In this document: positions 41,403-50,504 of the stretch, in pieces
How the letters are laid out: every line of letters begins with the position of its first letter
How positions within the stretch are numbered: the stretch's first letter is position 1
Origin: Treponema sp.
GTDB lineage: Bacteria > Spirochaetota > Spirochaetia > Treponematales > Breznakiellaceae
Direction of reading: 5' to 3'
Length of the DNA stretch: 62,310 bases
Assembly: GCA_012517385.1 (NCBI GenBank)
Contig: JAAYUZ010000034.1
Coordinates: forward strand, 1-62,310
Notes under the pieces: generated by a model
Seen by the model: the letters and a program-made list of their open reading frames with translations, nothing else
The model's database searches: none
What the model was told of the DNA's origin: nothing
Translations under genes and position numbers: made by a program

Positions 41403-42704
41403 CTAAAGGGTCCTTCTATCAATTACCCGTTTTGCCTTGCCGATGGATCGTTCAATGGTTTTTGGTTCCACCAGCTTTACCTTTAATGCGATTCCCAGCT
41501 TGGATTTCATCACATTTTCAATCCTGGCACGCAGTGCTTCTAGACTCTTTGTTTCATCCCCAAAGAGTTCTTTTTTAACCTCCACCTGTAATTCTACTTC
41601 ATCCAGATGGGAAGGTCCACGATCCACAATGATGAGATAGTGGGGATCGGTGCCTTCTATTTCGATCAGGGCATGTTCAATCTGGCTGGGGAAGACATTT
41701 ACTCCCCGGATGATAAGCATGTCATCGGTGCGGCCAAAGAGGCGGTTCATCTTTACTGTGGTACGTCCGCAGGAACAGATATCTCTCCGCAGGAAGGTGA
41801 CATCCCGGGTCCGGTACCGGATAAGGGGAGTTCCCTCCTTAACCAGGGTGGTAAAGACCAGTTCTCCCTTTTTACCATCCGGCAGGACCTTTCCCGTGAC
41901 AGGGTCTATAATTTCGGGATAAAAAAAGTCTTCGTTAATATGAAGGCCGTCCTTTGCTTCACACTCAAAGGCAACACCGGGGCCAGTTATCTCTGTGAGG
42001 CCATAAATATCATAGGCATCGATGCCGTATTTGGCTTCGATCTCTTTCCGCATATTTTCGCTCCAGGGCTCGGCACCAAAACAGCCTGCCCTGAGCTTCA
42101 TTGCCTTTACATCAATACCCGATTCGGCGGCTTCCTCCGCCATATACAGGGCGTATGAGGGGGTGCAGGTGAGGATGGTTGAACCAAAGGCTTTCATAAC
42201 CATGAGCTGTTTCTGGGTATTGCCTGATGACATGGGAATAATATTTGCACCAAGCCGTTTTGCCCCATAATGGACACCCAGACCGCCGGTAAAAAGTCCG
42301 TAGCCGTAGCAATTCTGCACCGTATCGTTCCTGGTAGCCCCTGCACCTGCCAGGGTCCGGGCCATGGCCTCTTCCCAGGTTTCTACATCCTTTCTTGTAT
42401 AGGCATCGACCACGGGCACCCCTGTTGTACCACTGGACATATGAATTTCTTCAATCTCCGCCTCAGGGCAGGCTAAAAGCCCATACGGAAAGGTTTCCCT
42501 GAGGTCATCCTTGGTGGTAAAGGGAAGTTTCGCAATATCCGCAAGACAGGTAATATCCTTTGGCGAAACCCCAGCTTCATCCATTTTCTTTTTATAAAAG
42601 GGAACATCCCGATAGACCTTATCGAGCAGGTTTTTTAGCCGGGCAAACTGCAGTTTTTCCCGGACCGCCGGGTCCATGGATTCATATTCAGGATTAAAAA
42701 TCAT
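41403..42704 (-). CDS. paaK: Phenylacetate-CoA ligase family enzyme, copy 2 of the pair
   Basis: A 433-residue acyl-adenylate enzyme of the PaaK family. Signatures: LPFTTKDDLRETFPYGLLA, the nucleotide loop SSGTTGVPVVDAYT, YGLTEITGPGVAFEC, RYRTRDVTFLR, a Cys pair CSCGRTT, and GRTDDMLIIRGVNVFPSQIE. A C-terminal lysine in RSIGKAKRVIDRR is the expected catalytic residue. In this operon it may run toward ATP formation from aryl-acetyl-CoA. It is 30-40% similar by eye to the neighbouring copy, so the two may differ in substrate (for example phenyl- versus indole-acetyl). Confidence 0.93.
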   Translation of the reverse strand: MIFNPEYESMDPAVREKLQFARLKNLLDKVYRDVPFYKKKMDEAGVSPKDITCLADIAKLPFTTKDDLRETFPYGLLACPEAEIEEIHMSSGTTGVPVVDAYTRKDVETWEEAMARTLAGAGATRNDTVQNCYGYGLFTGGLGVHYGAKRLGANIIPMSSGNTQKQLMVMKAFGSTILTCTPSYALYMAEEAAESGIDVKAMKLRAGCFGAEPWSENMRKEIEAKYGIDAYDIYGLTEITGPGVAFECEAKDGLHINEDFFYPEIIDPVTGKVLPDGKKGELVFTTLVKEGTPLIRYRTRDVTFLRRDICSCGRTTVKMNRLFGRTDDMLIIRGVNVFPSQIEHALIEIEGTDPHYLIIVDRGPSHLDEVELQVEVKKELFGDETKSLEALRARIENVMKSKLGIALKVKLVEPKTIERSIGKAKRVIDRRTL

Positions 42705-42706
42705 AA

Positions 42707-44032
42707 TTAAACATCCTTTGGTCGATTATCTATAACCCGTTTAGCCTTACCCTCCGATACCGGCAGGGCTCCCGGTTCATGAAGTTCTACTTTGGGATTA
42801 ATTGAAATGGTTGTTTGCAGGGCATGGCGAATCCGTTCTTTAAGGGCGTTAAGGGGCCTGGTATCATCCATAAAAATAGCCGGCCCCACTTCTGTTTTTA
42901 CCGTCAGCCGATCCAGGGCGCCATCCTTATCAACCTGAATAAGATAATTGTTTCCCACTTCTTTTATGCCCATGATTACTTCTTCAATCTGGCTGGGGAA
43001 CACATTTACCCCATTTATGATGAGCATATCATCGGTGCGGCCGGTAATCCGTTTGATCCGCCGATGAGTTCTGCCGCAGGGGCATGGTTCGGTATAAAAG
43101 GAAGTGAGATCCCGGGTGCGGTACCGCAGTATGGGCATGGCCTCCCTGCAGAGGATAGTAAGCACCAGCTCTCCGGTTTCGCCATCGGGTACAGGCTCCA
43201 GGGTATCGGGGTTTACAATTTCTGCGATGTATCCATCCTCCCAGAGGTGCATCCCATCCTTATGTTGACATTCAAAGGCAACACCGGGGCCGTTCATCTC
43301 AGAAAGACCGTAGGAATTATAAACATCGATATTCCACAGCTGTTCTATACGTCGCCGGGTATCCTCCGAATAGGGTTCGGCCCCCGCAAAGGCCCTGCGC
43401 AGGGCAAGATCTGAAAGCCTGTAGCCCTCTTCTTCCATTTTTGTATGCAGATGTAGAAGGAAACTCGGCGTTGCATGAACCACCGTGGTCCGGTGGTCCT
43501 TCATCATTTTGTACTGCCGCCCTGTGTTGCCCGGTCCCGAGGGGATAACCAGCATACCCACCATTTCAGCCCCGTAGTGAAGCCCGAGCCCTCCGGTAAA
43601 GAGGCCGTAGGTAATCATATTCTGGAATACATCGTCCCTGGTACATCCGGTTCCGTAGATACAGCGGGCCACATAGGATGCCCAGCGTTCCAGATCCTTT
43701 TTTGTAAAATAAATCGTCGTAGGAGTCCCGGTTGTACCGCTGGAAGCATGAAGCCGGACAATCTGACTCGGATCCACCGCCAGCATACCATGGGGGAAGG
43801 CATCCCGGAGGTCCTGTTTGGTGGTAAAGGGAATTTTCGCCAGGTCACGGAGGGAAGTGATATCCTCTCCCCTGGTTATACCTACACTGGAAAGCACTTT
43901 ACTATAAAAAGGTGTATGCAAGGCCCGGTCTACCACTTCCCTGAGGAGACGCAGCTGGAGTTTTTCCAGTTCATCCCGGGGCAGGGTTTCCGTTTCCTTA
44001 TCCCAATACTGGTATTCCTTAATTTTATTCAT
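42707..44032 (-). CDS. paaK: Phenylacetate-CoA ligase family enzyme, copy 1 of the pair
   Basis: A 441-residue PaaK-type enzyme. It carries IPFTTKQDLRDAFPHGMLA, the loop SSGTTGTPTTIYFT, YGLSEMNGPGVAFEC, RYRTRDLTSFY, CPCGRTH and GRTDDMLIINGVNVFPSQIE, with a C-terminal SEGKAKRVID lysine. ATG 44032 is chosen over an in-frame TTG at 44038 because AAAGG is well spaced before it. It follows iorB by 20 bases and precedes the second copy by two bases. Expected reaction: aryl acetate + ATP + CoA interconverted with aryl-acetyl-CoA. Confidence 0.93.
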   Translation of the reverse strand: MNKIKEYQYWDKETETLPRDELEKLQLRLLREVVDRALHTPFYSKVLSSVGITRGEDITSLRDLAKIPFTTKQDLRDAFPHGMLAVDPSQIVRLHASSGTTGTPTTIYFTKKDLERWASYVARCIYGTGCTRDDVFQNMITYGLFTGGLGLHYGAEMVGMLVIPSGPGNTGRQYKMMKDHRTTVVHATPSFLLHLHTKMEEEGYRLSDLALRRAFAGAEPYSEDTRRRIEQLWNIDVYNSYGLSEMNGPGVAFECQHKDGMHLWEDGYIAEIVNPDTLEPVPDGETGELVLTILCREAMPILRYRTRDLTSFYTEPCPCGRTHRRIKRITGRTDDMLIINGVNVFPSQIEEVIMGIKEVGNNYLIQVDKDGALDRLTVKTEVGPAIFMDDTRPLNALKERIRHALQTTISINPKVELHEPGALPVSEGKAKRVIDNRPKDV

Positions 44033-44052
44033 AATCAACCTTTACCAATTAT

Positions 44053-44628
44053 TCACGCTTTAGCTGCGGATCTTCCGAGCCGAAAGGCCTTAATGTTAGC
44101 ATCAATAACCGCTGGCTCCTTTGTGGCAAAGAGTTCACAAATGGTTCCCTCCATAGCCTCTGGGGCAATGGGTAAATAGGGGCTTGCGGCCCCGATGAGG
44201 ACCATGTTAGCCGCCCGAGCAAGGCCGGCCTCTTTTGCCAGGTTTTGAGTTTCGACAATAACAGATCTCGGTAATGAACGTATCATGCTGTATATGTTTT
44301 CCAATTCAGGATAGTCAGGTATATTGATGAAAGGTTCCGCCGCACTGACCAGGGTCCCCTCTGGATTAAGCCATGCAGTATATCTGAGACTTTCGAGGGG
44401 CTCCATGGAAATAATAAGATCCGCCTCGCCCTTTGGAACCAGATCTGAATAAATGGTGCTGTCCGAGAGCCTGAGATGGGCTAACACAGCCCCACCCCGC
44501 TGGGACATGCCATGCACTTCTGACTGCCTCACCTTAAGCCCCTGGTCCACCGCTGCCTTTGCAATAATGGCCGCCACTGAAAGTATTCCCTGTCCGCCAA
44601 CCCCGGCCAGAATTATATCCCGTTTCAT
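44053..44628 (-). CDS. iorB: Indolepyruvate:ferredoxin oxidoreductase beta subunit
   Basis: A 191-residue gamma-type pyruvate-oxidoreductase domain subunit. Family signatures: ILAGVGGQGILSVAAIIAKAAV at the N-terminus and VRQSEVHGMSQRGGAVLAHLRLS after it, then ADLIISMEPLESLR. It joins IorA to oxidise aryl-pyruvates to aryl-acetyl-CoA. The start overlaps the iorA stop by four bases, with GGAGG six bases upstream. Assigned with confidence from motif and partner. Confidence 0.93.
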   Translation of the reverse strand: MKRDIILAGVGGQGILSVAAIIAKAAVDQGLKVRQSEVHGMSQRGGAVLAHLRLSDSTIYSDLVPKGEADLIISMEPLESLRYTAWLNPEGTLVSAAEPFINIPDYPELENIYSMIRSLPRSVIVETQNLAKEAGLARAANMVLIGAASPYLPIAPEAMEGTICELFATKEPAVIDANIKAFRLGRSAAKA

Positions 44629-46304
44629 GCCTGGCCTCCCCTGTCTTCACAAGCCGGTTTTGCCTTTTTTGCGGCCTCGATCTTCTGCCGTTTCTTAATT
44701 TCTTCGATACATTCCCGCTTAAAAATCACCACCGAGACTCCCCGAAAGAGAATTTCTTTACGAAGCAGTTCAGCATTCGACTCCAGATTGGATCGCTTTG
44801 CTTCTAACTGCAGGAGATGTTCAGGATTAAGACCGAGACCAAGAACAAGCTGGGAAAGGTTTTCCGAAGGGAGTATAGTATCCTGGCAACCCGTCATGGC
44901 CACAATCGAATTATCGAGGATCACCAGGGTCATCGGCGTATTGGAGGAAATGGCGTCTATGAGGGGTGTTATGCCGGAATGGAGGAAAGTGGAGTCTCCG
45001 ATTACCCCTATGGCATACTGAATACCCGCATCGGCAGCGCCCTTGGCCATATTCACTGCAGCTCCCATACAGACGATGGTCTCAGGAACATCGTAGGGGG
45101 GTGTAGCCCCGAGGGCGTAACAGCCAATATCGGAGGTAATCGCCACCGATTCAAGCCCCTCAACAGCCAGCTTTATGGTCGAATAACTATCCCCATGGGG
45201 ACAACCGTTGCAGAGCTGGGGTGGTCTTCCCGGCAGAGTAAAGCTGCCATCCTGGAGGGCTGGTATTGAAAGGGCTGGCCGCGGTGGAAGCCCCAGAGCA
45301 GGGCGGATTACATCCGGGTCCAGTTCTCCCGAAGCAGGGAGTGTCCCATCCATTTTCCCATGAATGATAGGCTTCTGCGGCAGGACACCCCGCAGCTTTT
45401 GTTCTACCAGGGGCTGCCCCTCTTCTATAACGAGAATTTCCTCTGCCCCTTCGCAAAGGCGGCGGATCAGGTTTTGCGGCAGCGGATATGCGCCGATATG
45501 GAGCCGGGCAGGCTCTTTGCCCCCCCGCTCTTGCAAGGCCCGCTTAAGGTCTGCCAGGTTTTCTTCGTAATAATTACCGCCCAGACCGGTGGTAATAACT
45601 ACCCTGTTCCTATCCCGGTTTTCTATTTCTAATCGGTTTACAGGATGCTTTTCTGACCAATCCAGCATGGCTGCCTGCCGTTCCAGAAGGGATGCATAGC
45701 GGCGGCGTGCATAGGCCGGGAGGAGCATCCATTCCCGTTTGTCCGCCTTGGAAAGGGGGTTCTGGCTTCTTTGGGGGGAAACTCGCACGCCGGCCCGTGC
45801 ATGGGATAGGCGGGTTACAAGCCGCAAAATAACCGGTACATGGAATTGTTCAGAGATATCAAAGGCTTCACGGGTGAGGTCGTAGGCTTCCTGCTGGGTA
45901 CGGGGTTCAAGGCAGGGGACTAGGGCAAAGGCTGCATAAAACCGGGAATCCTGTTCATTCTGAGAACTATGCATACCCGGGTCGTCCGCTACGGCAATCA
46001 CAAGGCCTCCCTTTATGCCAAGGAGGGCTCCATTCACAAAGGGGTCCGCTGCCACATTCAGCCCCACATGTTTCATGGTAACCATGGCACGGCGGCCCGC
46101 AAAGGAAACCCCAAGGGCTGCCTCAAGGGCTGTCTTTTCATTCGCACACCATGCAGCCTTAGGGCCGCCCGCTTCATATTCAGCAATAAGCCGTTCCATA
46201 ATTTCGGTTGATGTGGTACCGGGATAGCCATAGGCAGCGGTCAATCCCGCATGAATGGCCCCCAGGGCAACCGCTTCATCACCAAGTAATGCTAGATCTT
46301 CCAT
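44625..46304 (-). CDS. iorA: Indolepyruvate:ferredoxin oxidoreductase alpha subunit without ferredoxin domain
   Basis: A 559-residue alpha subunit with the pyrimidine-binding half (LGDEAVALGAIHAGLTAAYGYPGTTSTEIME) and the TPP-binding half (RPPQLCNGCPHGDSYSTIKLA, then SDIGCYALG, then GDSTFLHSGI). Archaeal and many bacterial IorA proteins end in a ferredoxin domain with two [4Fe-4S] motifs. Here the C-terminus continues as EILFRGVSVVIFKRECIEEIKK and stops about 20 residues later without any CxxCxxC motif. Electrons may therefore leave through another protein. ATG 46304 is set ten bases after the symporter stop; an 89-residue upstream frame lies inside the symporter gene and is rejected. Confidence 0.88.
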   Translation of the reverse strand: MEDLALLGDEAVALGAIHAGLTAAYGYPGTTSTEIMERLIAEYEAGGPKAAWCANEKTALEAALGVSFAGRRAMVTMKHVGLNVAADPFVNGALLGIKGGLVIAVADDPGMHSSQNEQDSRFYAAFALVPCLEPRTQQEAYDLTREAFDISEQFHVPVILRLVTRLSHARAGVRVSPQRSQNPLSKADKREWMLLPAYARRRYASLLERQAAMLDWSEKHPVNRLEIENRDRNRVVITTGLGGNYYEENLADLKRALQERGGKEPARLHIGAYPLPQNLIRRLCEGAEEILVIEEGQPLVEQKLRGVLPQKPIIHGKMDGTLPASGELDPDVIRPALGLPPRPALSIPALQDGSFTLPGRPPQLCNGCPHGDSYSTIKLAVEGLESVAITSDIGCYALGATPPYDVPETIVCMGAAVNMAKGAADAGIQYAIGVIGDSTFLHSGITPLIDAISSNTPMTLVILDNSIVAMTGCQDTILPSENLSQLVLGLGLNPEHLLQLEAKRSNLESNAELLRKEILFRGVSVVIFKRECIEEIKKRQKIEAAKKAKPACEDRGGQA

Positions 46305-46314
46305 ATCAACCACT

Positions 46315-47778
46315 TTACAAGCCTTTATAGGCTCTGTCGAGCAAAATTTTATCCGGTTTTTGAGTAAAGGCTGAAACAAGGGGCAACACCGCAAAGGGTA
46401 TGAGCATAGCCAGGCTGGCGGCCAGAGGAGACTGGGCTGGGCCAAGAAGGTAAAAGAGCAGAATCTCTGCCAAAAGCCCGCTGAGCATGCCCGCATAGGC
46501 CCCCGCCTTTGTGGCACCCTTCCAGAAAAGGCCGTAGATAAAGGCGGCACCGAAGGAACCGGCCACGGCACCCCAGGAAAGGGACATGAGGGTTACAATT
46601 ACATCAAACTGATATCTAGAAATAAAATAGGATACGATCACAAAGAGGGCTGAAAGGAACCGCATCATTGCAATAGAGCGGTCCTTGCCGGTACCCTCCT
46701 CTACTCTGCCGGGGTAGAGGTCTATAGCCACTGAGGATGAAGATACCAATACGAGGGATGAGAGGGTGGACATGGAGGCAGACAAGACCAGGAGCAGGAT
46801 AACTGCCAGGAGGAGTTCCGGCAAAAGACGAGTTAAAAGCAGGGGAACTATTAAATCGAAATTGATGGCTCCGCTGGCTGTTTTGGGTAGCGAATCGGGG
46901 GTAAAAAACACATGGGCGCTGGTGCCTACCAGATATGCAGAAAAACCAATTACCGCAGAGAAAATGGTAGTAACCACGGTGGCCCGCTTAATCATCCCCT
47001 CATCTTTAATTGCATAGAATTTCTGAACCATCTGCGGAAGCGCCCAGGGACCAAAACTGGTCATAAAGACTACCGAAAGGATGGTCATAAGGGATGGTTG
47101 CGCCTGTGGCGGGATATGGGCAGCATAGTTCTGAGAAATTTGCCCCAGAGTAGTTATAAAACTGCCTCCTCGGGAGTACACCACAAGGACCATGGCTATG
47201 GCCCCGATAAACATCACCGCCCCTTGTATAAGGTCAGTCATGGCAATGGCGAAATAACCGCCTAAAACAAGATAAATGCCGGTAAAACCTATCATGAGCA
47301 GGAGAGCCACATCATAGGAAATATGAAAGACCGCTTCGAAGAGGTGTCCCAGACCCTTAAAAACCGACGCAGAATAGGGCAGCAAGAAGAAAAAGATGAT
47401 GGCCGCTGCCAGGGGTTTCAGGTGCCGTGCCCCATATCGCTCCTGAAGGAATTCGGGCATGGTCATGGTATCCAGGTTCTGGGTCATCCTGCGGGTCCGT
47501 CTGGCCAGGACCAGCCAGGCACCCATGGCACCGATAAGACAATTCCCCAGGGCAATCCAGAGGGCATTTAAACCAAAGAGCCACCCCTGCTTTCCGGCAA
47601 AGCCAATAAACAGGACCGCAGAAAAATAGGAGGTTCCATAGGCTATTGCTGAAATCCAGGGCCCCATGGTTCGTCCCCCAAGAAAAAAGTCACCCAGGGT
47701 TTTAGTTCTCCCCATACCCCAAAGACCAATTCCGGTCATAAGCGCAAAGAACCCCACCAGCATGATGATACTGATCAT
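46315..47778 (-). CDS. Sodium:solute symporter (SSS family)
   Basis: A 487-residue transporter with about 13 helices. Family signatures: GMGRTKTLGDFFLGGRTMGPWISAIAYGTSYFSAVLFIGFAG near the N-terminus, TMPEFLQERYGAR, GGYFAIAMTDLIQG and SASMSTLSSLVLVSSSSVAIDLY, all typical of PutP-like sodium symporters. First gene of the aryl-acid operon, so the substrate is plausibly an aromatic amino acid or aryl acid. ATG 47778 has AGGAG seven bases upstream; 15 extra upstream residues in the same frame are not supported. Confidence 0.9.
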   Translation of the reverse strand: MISIIMLVGFFALMTGIGLWGMGRTKTLGDFFLGGRTMGPWISAIAYGTSYFSAVLFIGFAGKQGWLFGLNALWIALGNCLIGAMGAWLVLARRTRRMTQNLDTMTMPEFLQERYGARHLKPLAAAIIFFFLLPYSASVFKGLGHLFEAVFHISYDVALLLMIGFTGIYLVLGGYFAIAMTDLIQGAVMFIGAIAMVLVVYSRGGSFITTLGQISQNYAAHIPPQAQPSLMTILSVVFMTSFGPWALPQMVQKFYAIKDEGMIKRATVVTTIFSAVIGFSAYLVGTSAHVFFTPDSLPKTASGAINFDLIVPLLLTRLLPELLLAVILLLVLSASMSTLSSLVLVSSSSVAIDLYPGRVEEGTGKDRSIAMMRFLSALFVIVSYFISRYQFDVIVTLMSLSWGAVAGSFGAAFIYGLFWKGATKAGAYAGMLSGLLAEILLFYLLGPAQSPLAASLAMLIPFAVLPLVSAFTQKPDKILLDRAYKGL

Positions 47779-47863
47779 TGATTTGCTCCTAAAAATGAAA
47801 TTTTCAGCATCCGAAATCTCCATTATGATACCGCTCTTTACCTGACAGAATATGAGCAGCGGC

Positions 47864-47892
47864 CTTATACCAAAGCCTTTACATATACTAAA
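47864..47892 (-). promoter_or_regulatory. Candidate promoter of the aryl-acid operon
   Basis: On the minus strand TTTAGT (47892-47887), 17 bases ending TGG, then TATAAG (47869-47864), an extended -10. The leader would be about 80 bases to ATG 47778, which has a normal ribosome-binding site. Confidence 0.45.
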
Positions 47893-47945
47893 GCTATTTT
47901 AACATGGGTAAACAAACCGGCAAAGAGGGAATTGTAAGAATGCTC

Positions 47946-48098
47946 GAGGTGTTTGCAAAAGTCTATTACTTTTGCAAACACCTCTTGCAGTATTTTTGCA
48001 ATTTAAAAATAATTTTTTATATTATAAAGAATAGCAAAAATACTGCATATACATTTAAGGTAGCTCTTTCAAAACTCTCTGAGTTTTGAAAGAGCCTC
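47946..48098 (+). mobile_element. Three-hairpin MITE-like element, copy 3
   Basis: 153 bp flanked by the direct repeat GCTC (47942-47945 and 48099-48102). Left stem GAGGTGTTTGC pairs with GCAAACACCTC (one pair differs from copy 1, again matched on both arms). The middle and right stems are as in copy 1, with loops changed (CTATT and TCT). It is closer to copy 1 than to copy 2. It lies in the 373-base divergent region between the symporter and glycosyltransferase genes; the rest of that region holds only the two promoter candidates. Confidence 0.88.
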
Positions 48099-48100
48099 GC

Positions 48101-48129
48101 TCGACTAAAATGTAAAAAACAGGCATAAT
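48101..48129 (+). promoter_or_regulatory. Candidate promoter of glycosyltransferase gene
   Basis: TCGACT (48101-48106), 17 bases, CATAAT (48124-48129), followed by AAGGAG and ATG 48152. The -35 overlaps the right target-site repeat of element copy 3. Confidence 0.38.
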
Positions 48130-48151
48130 GGACCAGCCATAAGGAGTTTTT

Positions 48152-49306
48152 ATGCGTATTGGTTTATTTACAGACACCTACCCACCCCAGGTTAATGGCG
48201 TAGTTACCGTTGTAAGAACATTAAAATCTGAGTTAGAAAAACGGGGACACCAGGTTTTTGTATTTACTGTTCAACATCCTGATGCTGTACCTGAAGAAGG
48301 GGTTTACCGCATTCCTTCGATTAAATTTCCTAATGAACCTCAGCATCGAATTGGCTTCTTTTTTGAGCCCCAGGTGGTAAAGATTGCCCGGGATTTAAAC
48401 CTTGATATTATCCACAGCCATTCGGAATTTAGCCTGTATCTTGCAGCAAAGGCGGTTCAGAAGAAACTACATATTCCCGCGGTTCATACGTTACATACCT
48501 ATTACGAAGATTATTTGTATTACGTTCCGCTTTTAGAACCCTTCCTTAAAGGGAAAGTACCCGAATTACTCAATCGATTATTGAAAGACGAAGACTGTAT
48601 CATCGCACCATCCAAAAAGATCAGTGAATATCTGATTAAGAATGGCTACAAAAAACCAGTACGAATCATTCCTAATGGAATTGATTTAAGTAACTTTTAT
48701 GAACGAAATGAAGATATTCTTAGAAAAAGCAAGGAACTACGTGCCCGTTTTGGTATTGAACCGGATAATGACTTAATCGTTTTTGTTGGCAGACTAGCCA
48801 CAGAAAAAAATGTTAGCACCCTTTTGCTGAATTTTAAAGAGATTGTAAAGGCCGATCCTAAGGCTCGTCTTATGATTGTAGGAGATGGACCTGACCGTCG
48901 TGAGCTTGAAGCTTTTGCATATGAACTTGGGGTTTCCAAGGAGACCGTCTTTACCGGGTATTTACGATGGCCTGAAGAAATCAAGATTGTATATGCAGCA
49001 GCAGATCTCTTTATGAGTGCATCCCATAGCGAAGTGCATCCAATTACATTTATCGAAGCAATGGCTTCTGGTTTACCCGTAGTCGCCGCGGCAGACCCCA
49101 GTATCGATGATATGATACTAAATGGAGAAAATGGCTGGGCTATACAGGATGATAAACAACTCTGGCCTAAGGCCATAGAGGTTCTTTCGGATAGAGAAAA
49201 GCGTGAGCAAATGGGCAAAAAATCTGAGGAAATTTCCCGCAGGTATTCTGTTGAGCGTTTTATCGAATCGATGATTTCACTATACGAAGAATTCTCTAAA
49301 ACATAA
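48152..49306 (+). CDS. GT4 glycosyltransferase (glycolipid type)
   Basis: A 384-residue GT-B glycosyltransferase. It begins [21 protein letters not shown], a pattern seen in diacylglycerol glucosyltransferases and related GT4 enzymes. The second half has [27 protein letters not shown], and the nucleotide-sugar motif [23 protein letters not shown] with the E-x7-E spacing. It probably adds glucose or mannose to a membrane lipid. AAGGAG is six bases before the ATG. It is followed by the helicase gene after seven bases. Confidence 0.85.
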   Translation: MRIGLFTDTYPPQVNGVVTVVRTLKSELEKRGHQVFVFTVQHPDAVPEEGVYRIPSIKFPNEPQHRIGFFFEPQVVKIARDLNLDIIHSHSEFSLYLAAKAVQKKLHIPAVHTLHTYYEDYLYYVPLLEPFLKGKVPELLNRLLKDEDCIIAPSKKISEYLIKNGYKKPVRIIPNGIDLSNFYERNEDILRKSKELRARFGIEPDNDLIVFVGRLATEKNVSTLLLNFKEIVKADPKARLMIVGDGPDRRELEAFAYELGVSKETVFTGYLRWPEEIKIVYAAADLFMSASHSEVHPITFIEAMASGLPVVAAADPSIDDMILNGENGWAIQDDKQLWPKAIEVLSDREKREQMGKKSEEISRRYSVERFIESMISLYEEFSKT

Positions 49307-49313
49307 GGAGTAT

Positions 49314-50504
49314 ATGATTACCACTTTTGAACAGTTAGGAATTGCGCCGCTGTTTCTAGAACGGCTGCAGTCCCGGTCTTTCGCTGCACCAACCCTCATT
49401 CAGGAACGGGTGATACCGGCATTACTTGGACGGCAGCATTGTATCTTCCAGTCCGCAACCGGCACGGGAAAAACCTTTGCATACCTGTTGCCGCTTCTCC
49501 AGAACCTGCTGGAAGATCGTCTTGAACATCCGGATGCAAAACAGAAGGGTCCACAGCTCGTCATTTGCGGTCCGACCTTTGAATTGTGCGCCCAGATAAA
49601 AAAGGAAACCGATTTTCTGCTGGAAGGGAGCCCCCTGAAGGCGGTTCTGCTTATGGGGGGCGCCAACATAAGCCGCCAGATTGAAACCCTGAAGAAAGAA
49701 AAGCCCCTTATTGTCATCGGTAACATGGGCAGGATTATCCAACTTGAACGGATGGGTAAGCTTTCCTTAAAACAGGTTCGCCAGGTAGTTCTGGATGAGG
49801 CGGATCGGCTTGTGGCGGATGATCTCATAGACGAAACGAGTCAATTTATTTCCCTTTTACCCCGGGAACGGCTGACCGTAGCATGTTCGGCCACCATCGG
49901 TGAAAAGGCCCGTCAGCGGCTTACCCCCTTTTTCAGAGAGGATGTGCTGGATATCACCGTGGAAGATCGGGAGGTACTGCAGAAAAACATTGAACATTGG
50001 GCCCTTTATGCAGAGGGCAGAAGGAAAATTGGAAGTCTCAGATCCTTTCTCGCCGCCACCAATCCTAAAAAGGCCCTGGTATTTTTTAATATCAATGGCC
50101 AAATAGGCAATGTGGTATCCCAGCTTCAGTTTCATAAAATTTCTGCAGCGGGCCTTTTCGGTGATATGGAAAAACAGGCCCGCAAAAAAGCCATGGACGA
50201 TTTTCGATCCGGCCGAGTACGGGTATTAGTTACCAGCGATCTGGCAGCCCGGGGACTGGATATCCAGGACATAACCCAGGTCATCGCCCTGGATGTGCCG
50301 GACTCTACCGACGCCTATGCCCACCGAGCAGGCAGGACAGGCCGTTCTGGAAAGCATGGGATCATGATTACCATAGGAGATGAGGTAGAGCTTCAGCGGC
50401 TTTCGAAGCTCGAAAAGAAATTAGGCATCGTCATTTATCCCAAAATTCTGTACAAAGGGCAGGTGCTGGCCCCTCAGCCTTTAGAGGATCATGATACCAA
50501 ATAA
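49314..50504 (+). CDS. DEAD-box RNA helicase
   Basis: A 396-residue ATP-dependent RNA helicase. Motifs: Q-motif region FAAPTLIQERVIPALL, motif I SATGTGKT, motif II LDEADR (DEAD), motif III SAT, then TSDLAARGLDI and HRAGRTGRSG. Compact, without a long C-terminal extension, so no special RNA-recognition domain. Helicases of this type assist ribosome assembly or mRNA decay. AAGGAG lies five bases before the ATG. The end overlaps the radical SAM gene by 14 bases. Confidence 0.94.
   Translation: MITTFEQLGIAPLFLERLQSRSFAAPTLIQERVIPALLGRQHCIFQSATGTGKTFAYLLPLLQNLLEDRLEHPDAKQKGPQLVICGPTFELCAQIKKETDFLLEGSPLKAVLLMGGANISRQIETLKKEKPLIVIGNMGRIIQLERMGKLSLKQVRQVVLDEADRLVADDLIDETSQFISLLPRERLTVACSATIGEKARQRLTPFFREDVLDITVEDREVLQKNIEHWALYAEGRRKIGSLRSFLAATNPKKALVFFNINGQIGNVVSQLQFHKISAAGLFGDMEKQARKKAMDDFRSGRVRVLVTSDLAARGLDIQDITQVIALDVPDSTDAYAHRAGRTGRSGKHGIMITIGDEVELQRLSKLEKKLGIVIYPKILYKGQVLAPQPLEDHDTK

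Noticed and set aside
37417-48098. Three similar hairpin repeats as a CRISPR or riboswitch
   Set aside because: Copies are kilobases apart with no spacers, sit in unrelated contexts including a gene 3' end, and have target duplications, so a mobile element explains them better.
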